Shown here: piece after piece, positions 44,757 to 53,127 of the stretch
Numbering within the stretch: the stretch's first letter is position 1
How the letters are laid out: every line of letters begins with the position of its first letter
Source: G963662905 sp965230045
Lineage (GTDB): Bacteria; Bacteroidota; Bacteroidia; Bacteroidales; WRLA01
Assembly: GCA_965230045.1 (NCBI GenBank)
Contig: OZ245940.1
Location: forward strand, 1,860,001-1,924,000
Length of the DNA: 64,000 nucleotides
Reading direction: 5' to 3'
Made by a program: the position numbers and the translations under genes
The notes under the pieces: model-generated
Told to the model about the DNA's origin: nothing
Database searches by the model: none
What the model saw: the letters and a program-made list of their open reading frames with translations, nothing else

Positions 44757-44769
44757 GTTTTTGGTTTTC

Positions 44770-45600
44770 TTAGTTTTTTTCCATGAATTTCCGGGCTTTT
44801 TCATCGATCAGTTTCGCGATATGCACGCAGGCTTCGTTTCTGATTGGTGCGTAGCTGGGCCAGTCGTTCAAGTCGATAATATGTATGCCTCCGTTTTTGT
44901 CGATAATGGCATCACCACCAAAAATGTCCACGTTAACTGCATTGGCTGCATCGGCTGCGATTTTTTTAAGTTGTTCGTCATCAAATTGGTGCTGGCCGTT
45001 TTTTTCAAGATAATACCAATGAAAAAATTCGCTGCCGCGTACACTATAAAATTTAACCACATCTCCATCTATATGTTCTTGTACCACAGCTTTTTCAATG
45101 CCACGACGATGGTATTCGCGCAGAATATTGTCGCGTTCGGCATGTGAATAAACAAGTGTAACATCTTCGCGGTGAATAGCATGCACATCGCCACGTTTTA
45201 CCCAAATTTTTTCGCCCAGGCTGTCGGCTTCTTTTGCTTTAAATTTTCCGGGATCGGTTTCTACAACATAAGTTGTTGGCGCAGGGACATGATGCTTGGG
45301 CAGTAAAACAGCCAGATTAATGCGGTAACAATTGTAGATGGCGTCCACGGAATTAATGATCAGGGCACCATTATTGGCATACTGACGCAGAGTTTCCAAA
45401 GCATTGTATCCGCGTATCATATTAAAAAACAAGGTATTACCGCTTTTGTCTTCGGCGAGGTTGTCTTCTTGGAAAACCCGGACTTTATGCCCCATCTTTT
45501 CCAGTTCCTCTATGGTTTTATATAAAATCAGTGTGTCGTTTTCGATATGGTTGGGCGAGTACTGATGGCCTCGTTGAATCGCGCTGAAAGAATAACCCAT
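44770..45600 (-). CDS. ATP-grasp enzyme in the inositol-lipid operon
   Basis: A 276-residue ATP-grasp protein. Visible features: KIWVKRGDVHAIHREDV (ATP-binding Lys), VVQEHIDGDVVKFYSVRG, and the metal-site block GGDAIIDKNGGIHIIDLNDW followed by PSYAP. The final DxNDWPSY pattern resembles both RimK-type ligases and inositol 1,3,4-trisphosphate 5/6-kinases. It lies 13 bp before the CDP-alcohol transferase. Either phosphorylation of an inositol or ligation of an acyl/amino group to the head group can be imagined; neither is shown by sequence. Confidence 0.8.
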   Translation of the reverse strand: MGYSFSAIQRGHQYSPNHIENDTLILYKTIEELEKMGHKVRVFQEDNLAEDKSGNTLFFNMIRGYNALETLRQYANNGALIINSVDAIYNCYRINLAVLLPKHHVPAPTTYVVETDPGKFKAKEADSLGEKIWVKRGDVHAIHREDVTLVYSHAERDNILREYHRRGIEKAVVQEHIDGDVVKFYSVRGSEFFHWYYLEKNGQHQFDDEQLKKIAADAANAVNVDIFGGDAIIDKNGGIHIIDLNDWPSYAPIRNEACVHIAKLIDEKARKFMEKN

Positions 45601-45624
45601 TATTAGTCGCTTTTAAGAATAAAT

Positions 45625-46263
45625 TTAGTCTGTCTGTAAGTCGCTGAAGCTTTCCGTTCTATGTTCTTCTATTATTTCCATGCCTTTTTCAGTGGAAATA
45701 CCCCGGATGAAGTTTATCGTAACATTATCAAGTAGCTCCTGAATGCTGTGCCTTTTGTTGAAATAAAAATCTTCACGCAAAATGAAACTCAGTGTTTCTA
45801 CAATTATTTTGGCCGTAATGGTTATATTGATGTTTTTGCGGAAAATCCCTTCATTAATGCCTTTCCGCAATAGTTTGTATATTTCATTATAACGTGTTTC
45901 ATTTATCCGGTTCATTTCTGATTCCCAGATGTTTGGATAATACTTTTGTGTGTCAAGATAGTAATTAGGGTTGATGTCCTGAAGGATGCGGGTTTGCATT
46001 TCTGCTACATTAAATATTGCCATGATAACATTGGCCGATTTTTGAATGATTTGCAGCGAGCCGGACTTTATTTCATTTTCGTGGCCAACAACGCAATCCT
46101 GTATGAGCTCTACCTTATCGCGGTATTTTTCGTAAATCGTACGTTTCGAAACCCCTGCTTCTCGTGCAACTCTGTCCATCGTAACGGTTTTTATTCCGTA
46201 TTTTCGGAAGAGCTCACCCGCTGTACGGGCTATTTTTTCTTTGACGTTCATTATTTTAGGCAT
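45625..46263 (-). CDS. TetR/AcrR family transcriptional regulator
   Basis: A 212-residue regulator with an N-terminal TetR helix-turn-helix (IARTAGELFRKYGIKTVTMD, REAGVSKRTIYEKYRDK) and a helical ligand-binding C-terminal domain. Starts at 46263 and 46251 are both possible. It sits inside the inositol-lipid operon, between the nucleotidyltransferase and the ATP-grasp gene, so it probably controls this operon, perhaps in response to a lipid or acyl ligand (inference). Confidence 0.92.
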   Translation of the reverse strand: MPKIMNVKEKIARTAGELFRKYGIKTVTMDRVAREAGVSKRTIYEKYRDKVELIQDCVVGHENEIKSGSLQIIQKSANVIMAIFNVAEMQTRILQDINPNYYLDTQKYYPNIWESEMNRINETRYNEIYKLLRKGINEGIFRKNINITITAKIIVETLSFILREDFYFNKRHSIQELLDNVTINFIRGISTEKGMEIIEEHRTESFSDLQTD

Positions 46264-46273
46264 TAATGAGCGG

Positions 46274-46301
46274 CAAAGATAAAAACTTTTTCGGTTTTCA
46301 A
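46274..46301 (-). promoter_or_regulatory. Possible internal promoter before the TetR gene
   Basis: On the minus strand TTG (46301-46299), 17 bases, TATCTTTG (46281-46274). The box matches TAnnTTTG, the spacing is two short. It would drive TetR to ino1 separately from the nucleotidyltransferase. Confidence 0.4.
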
Positions 46302-46307
46302 AGTTTT

Positions 46308-47006
46308 TTATTCGTCTTTAAGGAAGGACTTTGCTTTTTCTATATCGCTAATGTGGTCAACATCAATAATTTTATCAATAAAGTGTGCTTTGATTTTTAG
46401 TTCCTGCTCAACCAAAAACTGCTGGAAATTCCGCATACGGCTGATGCTTCTTTGCATTGCGGTTTCTGCCAACCTAAATACTTCAGGATAAAAGCAATAG
46501 ATGCCTCCACTGATGCAATTATAATCCGCTTGTGTACCTTGAAAACTCCGAATCATCTGCTGCTTATCAGTTTTTATGAAAAGTGGTTTTTCATCATCAA
46601 CATATCCGGTAACAGCCATGCAGGCATCAAGTCCCGGCTGATGAGCAGCCTTGATATAGTTTTTATAGTCATTTTCCGGTATGATGGGGTCGACGGTACT
46701 GATAAGTATTGGCTGGTTTTGCTCGCAAGCTTTACTCAACTCATAAAAACTATGAAAAGAACTGGGCGTACTTTTGATGATAAAATGGAAATCTTTATCG
46801 GGAAAAGTTTTCAGTACATAATCGCGTACTTCTGTTGATTGCTCGTTGATAATGATATAAATTTTATCCATACCGGCTTCGATGCCCAGGCGTAATTGCC
46901 TGCTGATCAGACTTTCTTCATTAATTTTAACTAGTGGTTTGGGTAGGCTGATCCCTTCCTGGCGTAATCTGCTGCCTTCTCCTGCTGCGATGATTCCAAG
47001 GTTCAT
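46308..47006 (-). CDS. Nucleotidyltransferase (sugar/inositol-phosphate cytidylyltransferase-like)
   Basis: A 232-residue NTP transferase with start at MNLGIIAAGEGSRLRQEGIS; the upstream in-frame extension lacks signal or domain features. The nucleotide loop GIIAAGEGSRL and LPKPLVKINEESLISRQL are the standard first motif; STVDPIIPENDY holds the metal-binding Asp. The family includes inositol-1-phosphate cytidylyltransferase, and with ino1 and a CDP-alcohol transferase downstream a CDP-inositol-making role is attractive, though sugar-nucleotide synthesis is the alternative. Probably the first gene of the operon; TAATTTTG at 47046-47039 may be its minus-7 box. Confidence 0.82.
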   Translation of the reverse strand: MNLGIIAAGEGSRLRQEGISLPKPLVKINEESLISRQLRLGIEAGMDKIYIIINEQSTEVRDYVLKTFPDKDFHFIIKSTPSSFHSFYELSKACEQNQPILISTVDPIIPENDYKNYIKAAHQPGLDACMAVTGYVDDEKPLFIKTDKQQMIRSFQGTQADYNCISGGIYCFYPEVFRLAETAMQRSISRMRNFQQFLVEQELKIKAHFIDKIIDVDHISDIEKAKSFLKDE

Positions 47007-47049
47007 TTTTTTTATTTTAATGCTTCGACTTAATTTTGCAAAATTAAAC

Positions 47050-47087
47050 AAAAAGTCCCTGCTCATTTTTTTGAACAGGGACTTTGC
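47050..47087 (-). terminator. Terminator after the DUF4412 gene
   Basis: Perfect 10-bp arms AAAGTCCCTG / CAGGGACTTT (47052-47061 and 47076-47085) with a 14-base loop; T-rich sequence follows on the minus strand. Confidence 0.8.
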
Positions 47088-47107
47088 ATGTCAGGCTTAA
47101 TTTGGTT

Positions 47108-47893
47108 TTATTCCATTTGCATCATCATTTGCGACATTTCTTCGGTCGTCATTTTTTTGTAGCCTGAAGGTACGTTCATGATTTCAGAGGAAATATTGGT
47201 TTTTTCAGCAGATTTAACTGTGCTCATTGTGGTTTCCATCCCGCCTGTATATTCAATAGTTTTCATTGGATATCCTTTTTGGATGATTTTCATCACATCA
47301 TCCGACAGGTCATAATTGTCCTCAGCATTATCAGAACCTCCTGCTATACTTTTTAGCTGGTTAGCCAATTTTTGAAATTTGTGTACATCAATTTCGGAAG
47401 TAATTTGTACATCCTTTGCCAGGGCTTGTTTTTCTTTAAGCTGCCCATTAACGTAAATCTCATACCAGGTAGTTTTGTAACCGGCGATTTCGGGGCCTGC
47501 ACCGGCCTCTTTTACATCAACATCCGGCAGCTTGATATCTCCTTTTTGGCTTTTTTCCATGGCTGTGATGGAAGCCTGGATCATTGGTTTATATTCTTCC
47601 GGCATTTGCGCCATAGCTGCTTTCATGCCATCAATCGCTGCCTGGATCATTTCTTTAGGTGTGCCTTCCCAATAAGCTTGCTGTGCGTCAAAACACATTT
47701 TGAGCGTACCTTTGGAAACATCAAATATCATTTTTTGGCCTCCATCCTGAAATTCAACAATTTTATTGTCCTGAAAATAGATTTTGGAATTAGCGCCGTC
47801 ATCTTCCTCAGTGATGACCCATCCGGCGAAAGAGGGCATTGCTACGGCCATAATGATTACGACCATAAGGATTTGTTTCAATTTTAAAATCAT
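47108..47893 (-). CDS. DUF4412 domain protein, exported
   Basis: A 261-residue protein. The start is at the ATG giving a clear signal peptide (LKQILMVVIIMAVAMPSFAG); the longer frame upstream is not signal-like. The body has the DUF4412 look: YFQDNKIVEFQDGGQKMIFD, an FD/FDAQQAYWEGTPKEM block and IAGYKTTWYEIYVNG. It ends in a Met-rich tail (MSQMMMQME), unusual and possibly metal-binding. Function unknown. A minus-7-like TATATTTG lies at 47942-47935. Confidence 0.78.
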   Translation of the reverse strand: MILKLKQILMVVIIMAVAMPSFAGWVITEEDDGANSKIYFQDNKIVEFQDGGQKMIFDVSKGTLKMCFDAQQAYWEGTPKEMIQAAIDGMKAAMAQMPEEYKPMIQASITAMEKSQKGDIKLPDVDVKEAGAGPEIAGYKTTWYEIYVNGQLKEKQALAKDVQITSEIDVHKFQKLANQLKSIAGGSDNAEDNYDLSDDVMKIIQKGYPMKTIEYTGGMETTMSTVKSAEKTNISSEIMNVPSGYKKMTTEEMSQMMMQME

Positions 47894-48086
47894 AAGTTGT
47901 TGTTTTTGATTGCTAAAAATTATGTTAGTTCGGGCAAATATAAAAGATTTTTGTACAGAAAGTGAGTGATAATTAAAGGATAGATGGATTTTTTGACTTG
48001 TTTTTTGTTTTGATCGAAAAAAAGAATGCCAATGTTTAGGATGCAATGAAAAAAACTATATTTTTGCAGCCTTTAAAAATGAGATT

Positions 48087-48770
48087 ATGGCGAAGAAGAA
48101 AGATACTACTGAAGAGAATTTGATGGCTGTTGAAGAAGCCCTGAGTAAGTCAGAGATTTTTATTGAAAAACATCAAAAGAGCATCCTTATTGTTCTGGGA
48201 ACTATTGTTATTGTTGTCCTGGCAGTGCTTGGATATCATAAGTTTATCAAAGTACCTAACGAAATTGCAGCAGCCAATGAAATTTTTATGGCACAGCGCT
48301 ATTTCGAGCAGGATTCGCTCAGCCTTGCTTTGAACGGTGATGGTAATCACCTCGGATTCCTTGATATTATTGATGATTACAGTGGTACGCCCAGTGCAAA
48401 CCTGGCGCAGTATTATGCAGGTATCTGTTATTTGAAATCCGGTGATTTCGAAACAGCAGTGGATTATCTGCGCAAGTTCAGTACAACCGATGTTTTGGTT
48501 GGGCCAATGGGTATTGGCGCGATAGGCGATGCCTATATGGAGCTTGGCGATACCGACAAAGCTTCCAGCTACTATCTTGAAGCTGCAAACCATAACGAAA
48601 ATGAATTTACTACTCCGCTCTTCCTGATGAAAGCCGGTTGGGCTTTTGAAAAAAACGGAGAATACAGCAGGGCACTTAATGTTTATGAGCGTATTCAGAA
48701 AGATTATGCAAACAGCAATGAAGGACGCGGTATTGAGAAATATATTGCCCAGATGAAAGCAATGAAATAA
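48087..48770 (+). CDS. TPR membrane protein (YfgM-like)
   Basis: A 227-residue protein with a single span (SILIVLGTIVIVVLAVLGYH) after a 30-residue cytoplasmic start, then TPR-like helices outside (YYAGICYLKSGDFETAVDYL, AYMELGDTDKASSYYLEAAN, AGWAFEKNGEYSRALNVYER). It resembles YfgM, a periplasmic chaperone-like TPR protein tied to the Sec translocon. A TATTTTTG box at 48059-48066 lies 20 bases before the ATG. Confidence 0.82.
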   Translation: MAKKKDTTEENLMAVEEALSKSEIFIEKHQKSILIVLGTIVIVVLAVLGYHKFIKVPNEIAAANEIFMAQRYFEQDSLSLALNGDGNHLGFLDIIDDYSGTPSANLAQYYAGICYLKSGDFETAVDYLRKFSTTDVLVGPMGIGAIGDAYMELGDTDKASSYYLEAANHNENEFTTPLFLMKAGWAFEKNGEYSRALNVYERIQKDYANSNEGRGIEKYIAQMKAMK

Positions 48771-48788
48771 GCTGAAACAAATAAAAAA

Positions 48789-48823
48789 TGAAAAGCCTGG
48801 ATTGTTGTCCGGGCTTTTTTTTT
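48789..48823 (+). terminator. Terminator after the TPR membrane protein
   Basis: Arms AAAAGCCTGG and CCGGGCTTTT (48791-48800 and 48809-48818, one G-T pair) followed by nine or more T. Confidence 0.88.
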
Positions 48824-48988
48824 GAATGATTATTTGTTGATGCCTGATTATTTGAGTAGTTTGGCAGATTAAAAATTGAGAGGATAAAACAAAGCATGGG
48901 TGAATAATTCGAAACGCGGTTCTTGCCCGATATAATTCCCTGTTTATGTGATGTTCTGTCCGCCATTTGAAAATTAAATAGTAATTGG

Positions 48989-49960
48989 ATGAAAAGTTTG
49001 AGAATAGTTTTTTTTGCAACGGCAGATTTTGCAGTTCCTTCTTTAAGTGCATTGGTCGAAAGCCGTCATGATATTCTTGCAGTAGTAAGCGCACCCGATA
49101 AACCTGCAGGCCGTGGAAAAAAGCTGCGTCAAAGTCCTGTGAAAGAATATGCCTTAAAAAAAAATATTAAGGTGCTGCAACCCGAAAAATTGCGCGACGA
49201 TACATTTTTGAATGAGCTGAAATCATTTGGTGCTGATCTTTTTGTTGTGGTTGCATTTCGGATGTTGCCTGAGCTTGTTTGGGATATGCCCCCAAAAGGG
49301 ACTGTGAACCTTCATGCGAGCCTTTTGCCACAGTATCGGGGCGCGGCTCCCATAAACCATGCCATCCTGAATGGAGAAAAGGAAAGCGGTGTGAGCGTTT
49401 TTCAGCTGAGCCATACAATTGATACCGGAGATGTTATTTTGCGTGAGCGTGCGCCTATTCATGAAAATGATAATGCAGGAAGCCTTCACGACAGGCTGAT
49501 GTTTCTTGGGGCAAAAACGCTCTGTCGTGCCATCGATATGATGGCTGATGATAATTATACATTAACAGCACAGGGGAATTTCGACCCGGAAGTACAATTA
49601 AAGGAAGCCCCAAAAATATTCAAAGAAGATTGTTTGCTCGATTTTAATTTGCCGGCAAAAGATGTTCTTTTGAAAATCAGGGCGTTGGCTCCTTATCCTG
49701 CGGCCTTTTGCTATATTGAGTGTCCACAAAAAGGAAAACTTCAATTGAAAATATATGCAGCTTCTATACAGGAAGAAATGGGTGATTTTAGTAAAAAAGT
49801 TGGCAATATTATTACAGATGGTGAAAGATACATAAATATTATAACAGGAAAAGGGCTGATTGCGTTGAAAGAAGTACAGTTGCAAGGCAAAAAACGCTTG
49901 TCTGTATCTGACTTTTTAAGAGGGTTCAGGAATTTTTCTGGTTGCAGTATTCTGCTCTAA
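48989..49960 (+). CDS. fmt: Methionyl-tRNA formyltransferase
   Basis: Formylates initiator Met-tRNA with 10-formyl-tetrahydrofolate. The 323-residue length is normal. The N-terminal domain has IVFFATADFAVPSL and the substrate loop region SAPDKPAGRGKKLRQSPVKE; the catalytic block is NLHASLLPQYRGAAPINHAI (Asn, His) with Asp in HTIDTGDVI. The C-terminal OB-fold follows from about residue 210 (IRALAPYPAAFCYI). Confidence 0.97.
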   Translation: MKSLRIVFFATADFAVPSLSALVESRHDILAVVSAPDKPAGRGKKLRQSPVKEYALKKNIKVLQPEKLRDDTFLNELKSFGADLFVVVAFRMLPELVWDMPPKGTVNLHASLLPQYRGAAPINHAILNGEKESGVSVFQLSHTIDTGDVILRERAPIHENDNAGSLHDRLMFLGAKTLCRAIDMMADDNYTLTAQGNFDPEVQLKEAPKIFKEDCLLDFNLPAKDVLLKIRALAPYPAAFCYIECPQKGKLQLKIYAASIQEEMGDFSKKVGNIITDGERYINIITGKGLIALKEVQLQGKKRLSVSDFLRGFRNFSGCSILL

Positions 49961-50041
49961 AGCAAAAAAAATGCCACTATATGCTTTTTTGAGAAATTGG
50001 CTTAAATATTGGCTTATGTGCAAAAAAAATCAGTCATTTAC

Positions 50042-50071
50042 TTGCATTTTTGAATTTAAGGCTTATATTTG
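50042..50071 (+). promoter_or_regulatory. Promoter of the HU-like gene
   Basis: TTG (50042-50044), 19 bases, TATATTTG (50064-50071): a full match to the Bacteroidota consensus. The leader is about 35 bases. Confidence 0.7.
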
Positions 50072-50110
50072 CAAAGGTTTACTAAAAATTAATAATCAAA
50101 ACCGACAAAG

Positions 50111-50383
50111 ATGAATAAAGCACAATTGATCTCAAAAATGGCCGAAGTAAGCGGTTTGTCAAAAGCTGATGCAAAAAAAGCACTTGACGCTTTTATTGAT
50201 GTTACTAAAGAAACAATCAAAGGAGAAGACAAAGTAACCCTTATTGGATTTGGAACTTTTTCAGTGACTACTCGTTCTGCTCGAATGGGCCGCAATCCCC
50301 GCGACAACAAGCCCATGCAGATACCTGCTAAAAAAGTAGTGAAATTTAAGCCCGGTAGTGACCTGATCGCTTCGGTTCAGTAG
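50111..50383 (+). CDS. HU family nucleoid protein
   Basis: A 90-residue histone-like protein: MNKAQLISKMAEVSGLSKAD, KVTLIGFGTFSVTTRSARMG, the DNA-binding arm RNPRDNKPMQIPAKKVVKFK and terminal SDLIASVQ. It bends and compacts DNA as a dimer. The strong promoter and terminator fit an abundant protein. Confidence 0.97.
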   Translation: MNKAQLISKMAEVSGLSKADAKKALDAFIDVTKETIKGEDKVTLIGFGTFSVTTRSARMGRNPRDNKPMQIPAKKVVKFKPGSDLIASVQ

Positions 50384-50401
50384 CTTGCATTAAAATTATT
50401 G

Positions 50402-50440
50402 AAGCCCCGATTTTTAATAAAAAGCCGGGGTTTTTTGTTT
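50402..50440 (+). terminator. Terminator of the HU-like gene
   Basis: Core arms CCCCG / CGGGG (50405-50409 and 50426-50430), extended by A-T and G-T pairs, followed by TTTTTTGTTTT. Confidence 0.8.
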
Positions 50441-50542
50441 TCGCCTATATTGTTGCGTGCTGAGTTCAGCATGTTCGCCTGCGAGGTGTTTTTCCAAGCG
50501 CAGCCGAAGTGCATTCACTGGACAGAAACTATGTTTTTTGTA

Positions 50543-52456
50543 TTAGTCTTTTTTCCAAATATACCGCTTCTCCTTATCCAGCTCTACCTTATTATATTCA
50601 AGCAGGTATTGAACTACGCGGGCAATTTTATCCGGCTGGGTATTGGAGTGCATTTCTATAAGCTCTGTTAAGCTGTGGCTGTGTGCTTTGAGAATAGGCT
50701 TGATGTATTCAATGATCTGGTCAAATTCATAGCGGCTTAGCTCCGCCTTATTCCTGCTAAGGCAAACATCGCACTGGCCACAACGGTTAATGTTGCTTTG
50801 TCCAAAATAGCTTATCAAAAGCATGCTGCGGCATTTATTGGTCGATTTCACATAATTAAGCACGGACGAAAGCCTCTGTTTTGCAGCCTCTTTTCGGTTT
50901 GCGTAATTTTCCGGGGAAAGACGAAAATTTTCTTTCCCCAAACGCTCTTTTATAAATACAATTTGTGGTGCGTTTTTCCGGGGCACATAGTCAATGATAC
51001 CGATTTTGTGCAAATAGGCCAGTGTTTGTACAATCCTGTTCTTGTCCAAACCACTGATGCGTGCCAGGTCTTCCTCATTGATCCGGCCGTATTCAGTATA
51101 TAAGCCCGAATATGTCCTTAAAAGCAGCTTGATAAATTTGTCGTACGATGGCGTTTCAACCTGAAAACGGTACAAATCCGTTTGGTTTACCGTAATCAGG
51201 ATTTTAGATGGCGTTTCCAGCGCATCCGAAAGCAAAATAAGCCCTTCCTTTTCGATGAATTTTAAAGCATTAAATGCTTCAATGGGTTTGAGTTCATAAT
51301 TCCGGGCAAAATCTGCAATATCAAAATCATAGGAAAGGTTTTTGCCTCCTCCTACCGGGATGCTCAGGTAATTGCCCAAGGCGTGATATACCTTCGAAAT
51401 GTATTCTCGGGAAGGAAATGATTGCTCAAAATTATGGGTGATGTTCAAAATATCCGATTGCTCATAAAGGATAACGGAATAGGATTTCTTCCCATCGCGC
51501 CCGCCGCGCCCTGCTTCCTGAAAATACGCCTCCAAACTGTCGGGCAAATCGAGGTGCACCACAAAACGCACATCCGGTTTATCGATGCCCATCCCGAAAG
51601 CATTCGTTGAAACAATAACCTGTGTTTTATTGTACATCCACATGTCTTGTTTTTTGTCCCGGATTTTTTGCTCCAGCCCGGCATGATAAAAATCGGCAGA
51701 GATACCGTTTTCGACCAGGAACTGTGCAATTTTCACCGTTTTGCGGCGGTTGCGGACATATACGATGCCACTTCCCCCGGTATTACGGATAATGCGCAGC
51801 AAGCGGTTAAATTTGTTCTCTTCCTGAAAAACCATATAGGCAAGGTTTTTCCGTTCAAAACTCTTTTTGAAAAAATTATGATCCTTTAAACGGAGTTTTT
51901 CTGCAATATCATCGCAAACCTTTGGCGTGGCTGTAGCTGTAAGGGCAATAAAGGGACATTGTGGCAAATAGGGGCGGATGTCGGCAATTTGCAGGTAAGG
52001 AGGGCGGAAATCATAACCCCATTGCGAAATACAATGCGCTTCGTCAACGGCTACCAAATTGACCTTCATTTGCTTGACAGATGCAAGAAACATCTCTGTC
52101 CTGAGCCGTTCCGGACTGATGTATAAAAATTTTATAGCTTTATTGTGGATGCAGTTGTTGTAGATGATTTCTATTTCCTGGCGTTTCATTCCGGAATAAA
52201 TGGCCCGGGCTTCGATTTTGTGTTTTTTCAGGTTTTCTACCTGATCCTTCATCAGGGCAATAAGTGGCGTTACCACAATACAAATTCCTTCAAGAACCAG
52301 GGCAGGTACCTGAAAACAAATACTTTTACCGCCACCGGTTGGCAGCAGGGCAAGCGTATCATGCCCGTCAAGCACCGATTGGATAATATCTTCCTGCAGT
52401 GGCCTGAAATCTGGATAACCCCAGTATTTTGTGAGTATTTGCCTGGCTTCTGACAT
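50543..52456 (-). CDS. recQ: ATP-dependent DNA helicase RecQ
   Basis: A 637-residue 3'-5' helicase. Motif I LLPTGGGKSICFQVP, motif II VDEAHCISQWGYDFRP, motif III IALTATATPKV, motif V IVSTNAFGMGIDKPDVRFV and motif VI QEAGRGGRDGKKS are all intact. The RecQ zinc-binding part ends in NRCGQCDVC, followed by a winged-helix/terminal region without a clear HRDC domain, so it is of the shorter RecQ type. It acts in recombination repair and fork restart. Confidence 0.95.
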   Translation of the reverse strand: MSEARQILTKYWGYPDFRPLQEDIIQSVLDGHDTLALLPTGGGKSICFQVPALVLEGICIVVTPLIALMKDQVENLKKHKIEARAIYSGMKRQEIEIIYNNCIHNKAIKFLYISPERLRTEMFLASVKQMKVNLVAVDEAHCISQWGYDFRPPYLQIADIRPYLPQCPFIALTATATPKVCDDIAEKLRLKDHNFFKKSFERKNLAYMVFQEENKFNRLLRIIRNTGGSGIVYVRNRRKTVKIAQFLVENGISADFYHAGLEQKIRDKKQDMWMYNKTQVIVSTNAFGMGIDKPDVRFVVHLDLPDSLEAYFQEAGRGGRDGKKSYSVILYEQSDILNITHNFEQSFPSREYISKVYHALGNYLSIPVGGGKNLSYDFDIADFARNYELKPIEAFNALKFIEKEGLILLSDALETPSKILITVNQTDLYRFQVETPSYDKFIKLLLRTYSGLYTEYGRINEEDLARISGLDKNRIVQTLAYLHKIGIIDYVPRKNAPQIVFIKERLGKENFRLSPENYANRKEAAKQRLSSVLNYVKSTNKCRSMLLISYFGQSNINRCGQCDVCLSRNKAELSRYEFDQIIEYIKPILKAHSHSLTELIEMHSNTQPDKIARVVQYLLEYNKVELDKEKRYIWKKD

Positions 52457-52556
52457 AAAACGAAGATACTAAATTGCACAACGTATTGAGCAATTATTTT
52501 AAAAAGTGCTCAATGAATTGTGCAATTTTAAGTTATTATTTTCTCAATAGTCTAAT

Positions 52557-53105
52557 TTATAATGATTTAGGTAAGCAGTGAACCGTCTCAATATGATTGG
52601 AATAGCGATGAAGTATGTTCAGATAAACATTAATGGCTTCCCGATAGTCTGCTTTGTAATCTTCATGGAGCTTATTGTTCACAATACTGATCAAACGCTT
52701 TAAAATGGTGGCCACTTTTGTGTCGTATTGCGTGAAACATGTGCCAAACAAATCGGATGTCAATGAAAATGGAAAATCCAAAAGGTAGAGCAGCAAATCG
52801 GCTTCAAGCTTTTTATTGCTACAGCTTTTGGTGAATTCATTGATTTTTTTCATGCAGGCGGCAAGCTTATTTGCCAATCTCAGTTCCTCCGAATATCCTT
52901 TATGGGATTTGTAAAAGGTGGTTTCCAGTTCCGCTTTTGTCCTTTCAAATAAATCTGTCTCGCCAAATTCTTTATCGAGGTAATTTATCACGACAAAGTC
53001 ATAAACTGATTTTTCTTTGGATGCCAGTTTCAAAACAATTTCCTGCAGCTCTTTCGGCTCCAGTTGCCTGATACGTTCTCTTGTTTCTTTGTCTAATCTG
53101 GGCAT
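52557..53105 (-). CDS. Hypothetical helical protein
   Basis: I do not recognise this 182-residue protein. It is predicted mostly helical and charged at the N-terminus (MPRLDKETRERIRQLEPKEL), with later Cys and aromatic-rich segments (FPFSLTSDLFGTCFTQYDTK). No signal peptide or membrane span. It lies between recQ and the class II aldolase gene, both in the same direction, 22 bases from the latter, so it may be co-transcribed with the aldolase gene. Confidence 0.75.
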   Translation of the reverse strand: MPRLDKETRERIRQLEPKELQEIVLKLASKEKSVYDFVVINYLDKEFGETDLFERTKAELETTFYKSHKGYSEELRLANKLAACMKKINEFTKSCSNKKLEADLLLYLLDFPFSLTSDLFGTCFTQYDTKVATILKRLISIVNNKLHEDYKADYREAINVYLNILHRYSNHIETVHCLPKSL

Positions 53106-53127
53106 TATACCTGGTTTTTGGAAGAAT

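Noticed and set aside
48150..49094. A long open frame on the minus strand across the TPR gene, the intergenic gap and the start of fmt
   Set aside because: It is antisense to two well-supported genes and crosses a strong terminator; its product has no domain character.
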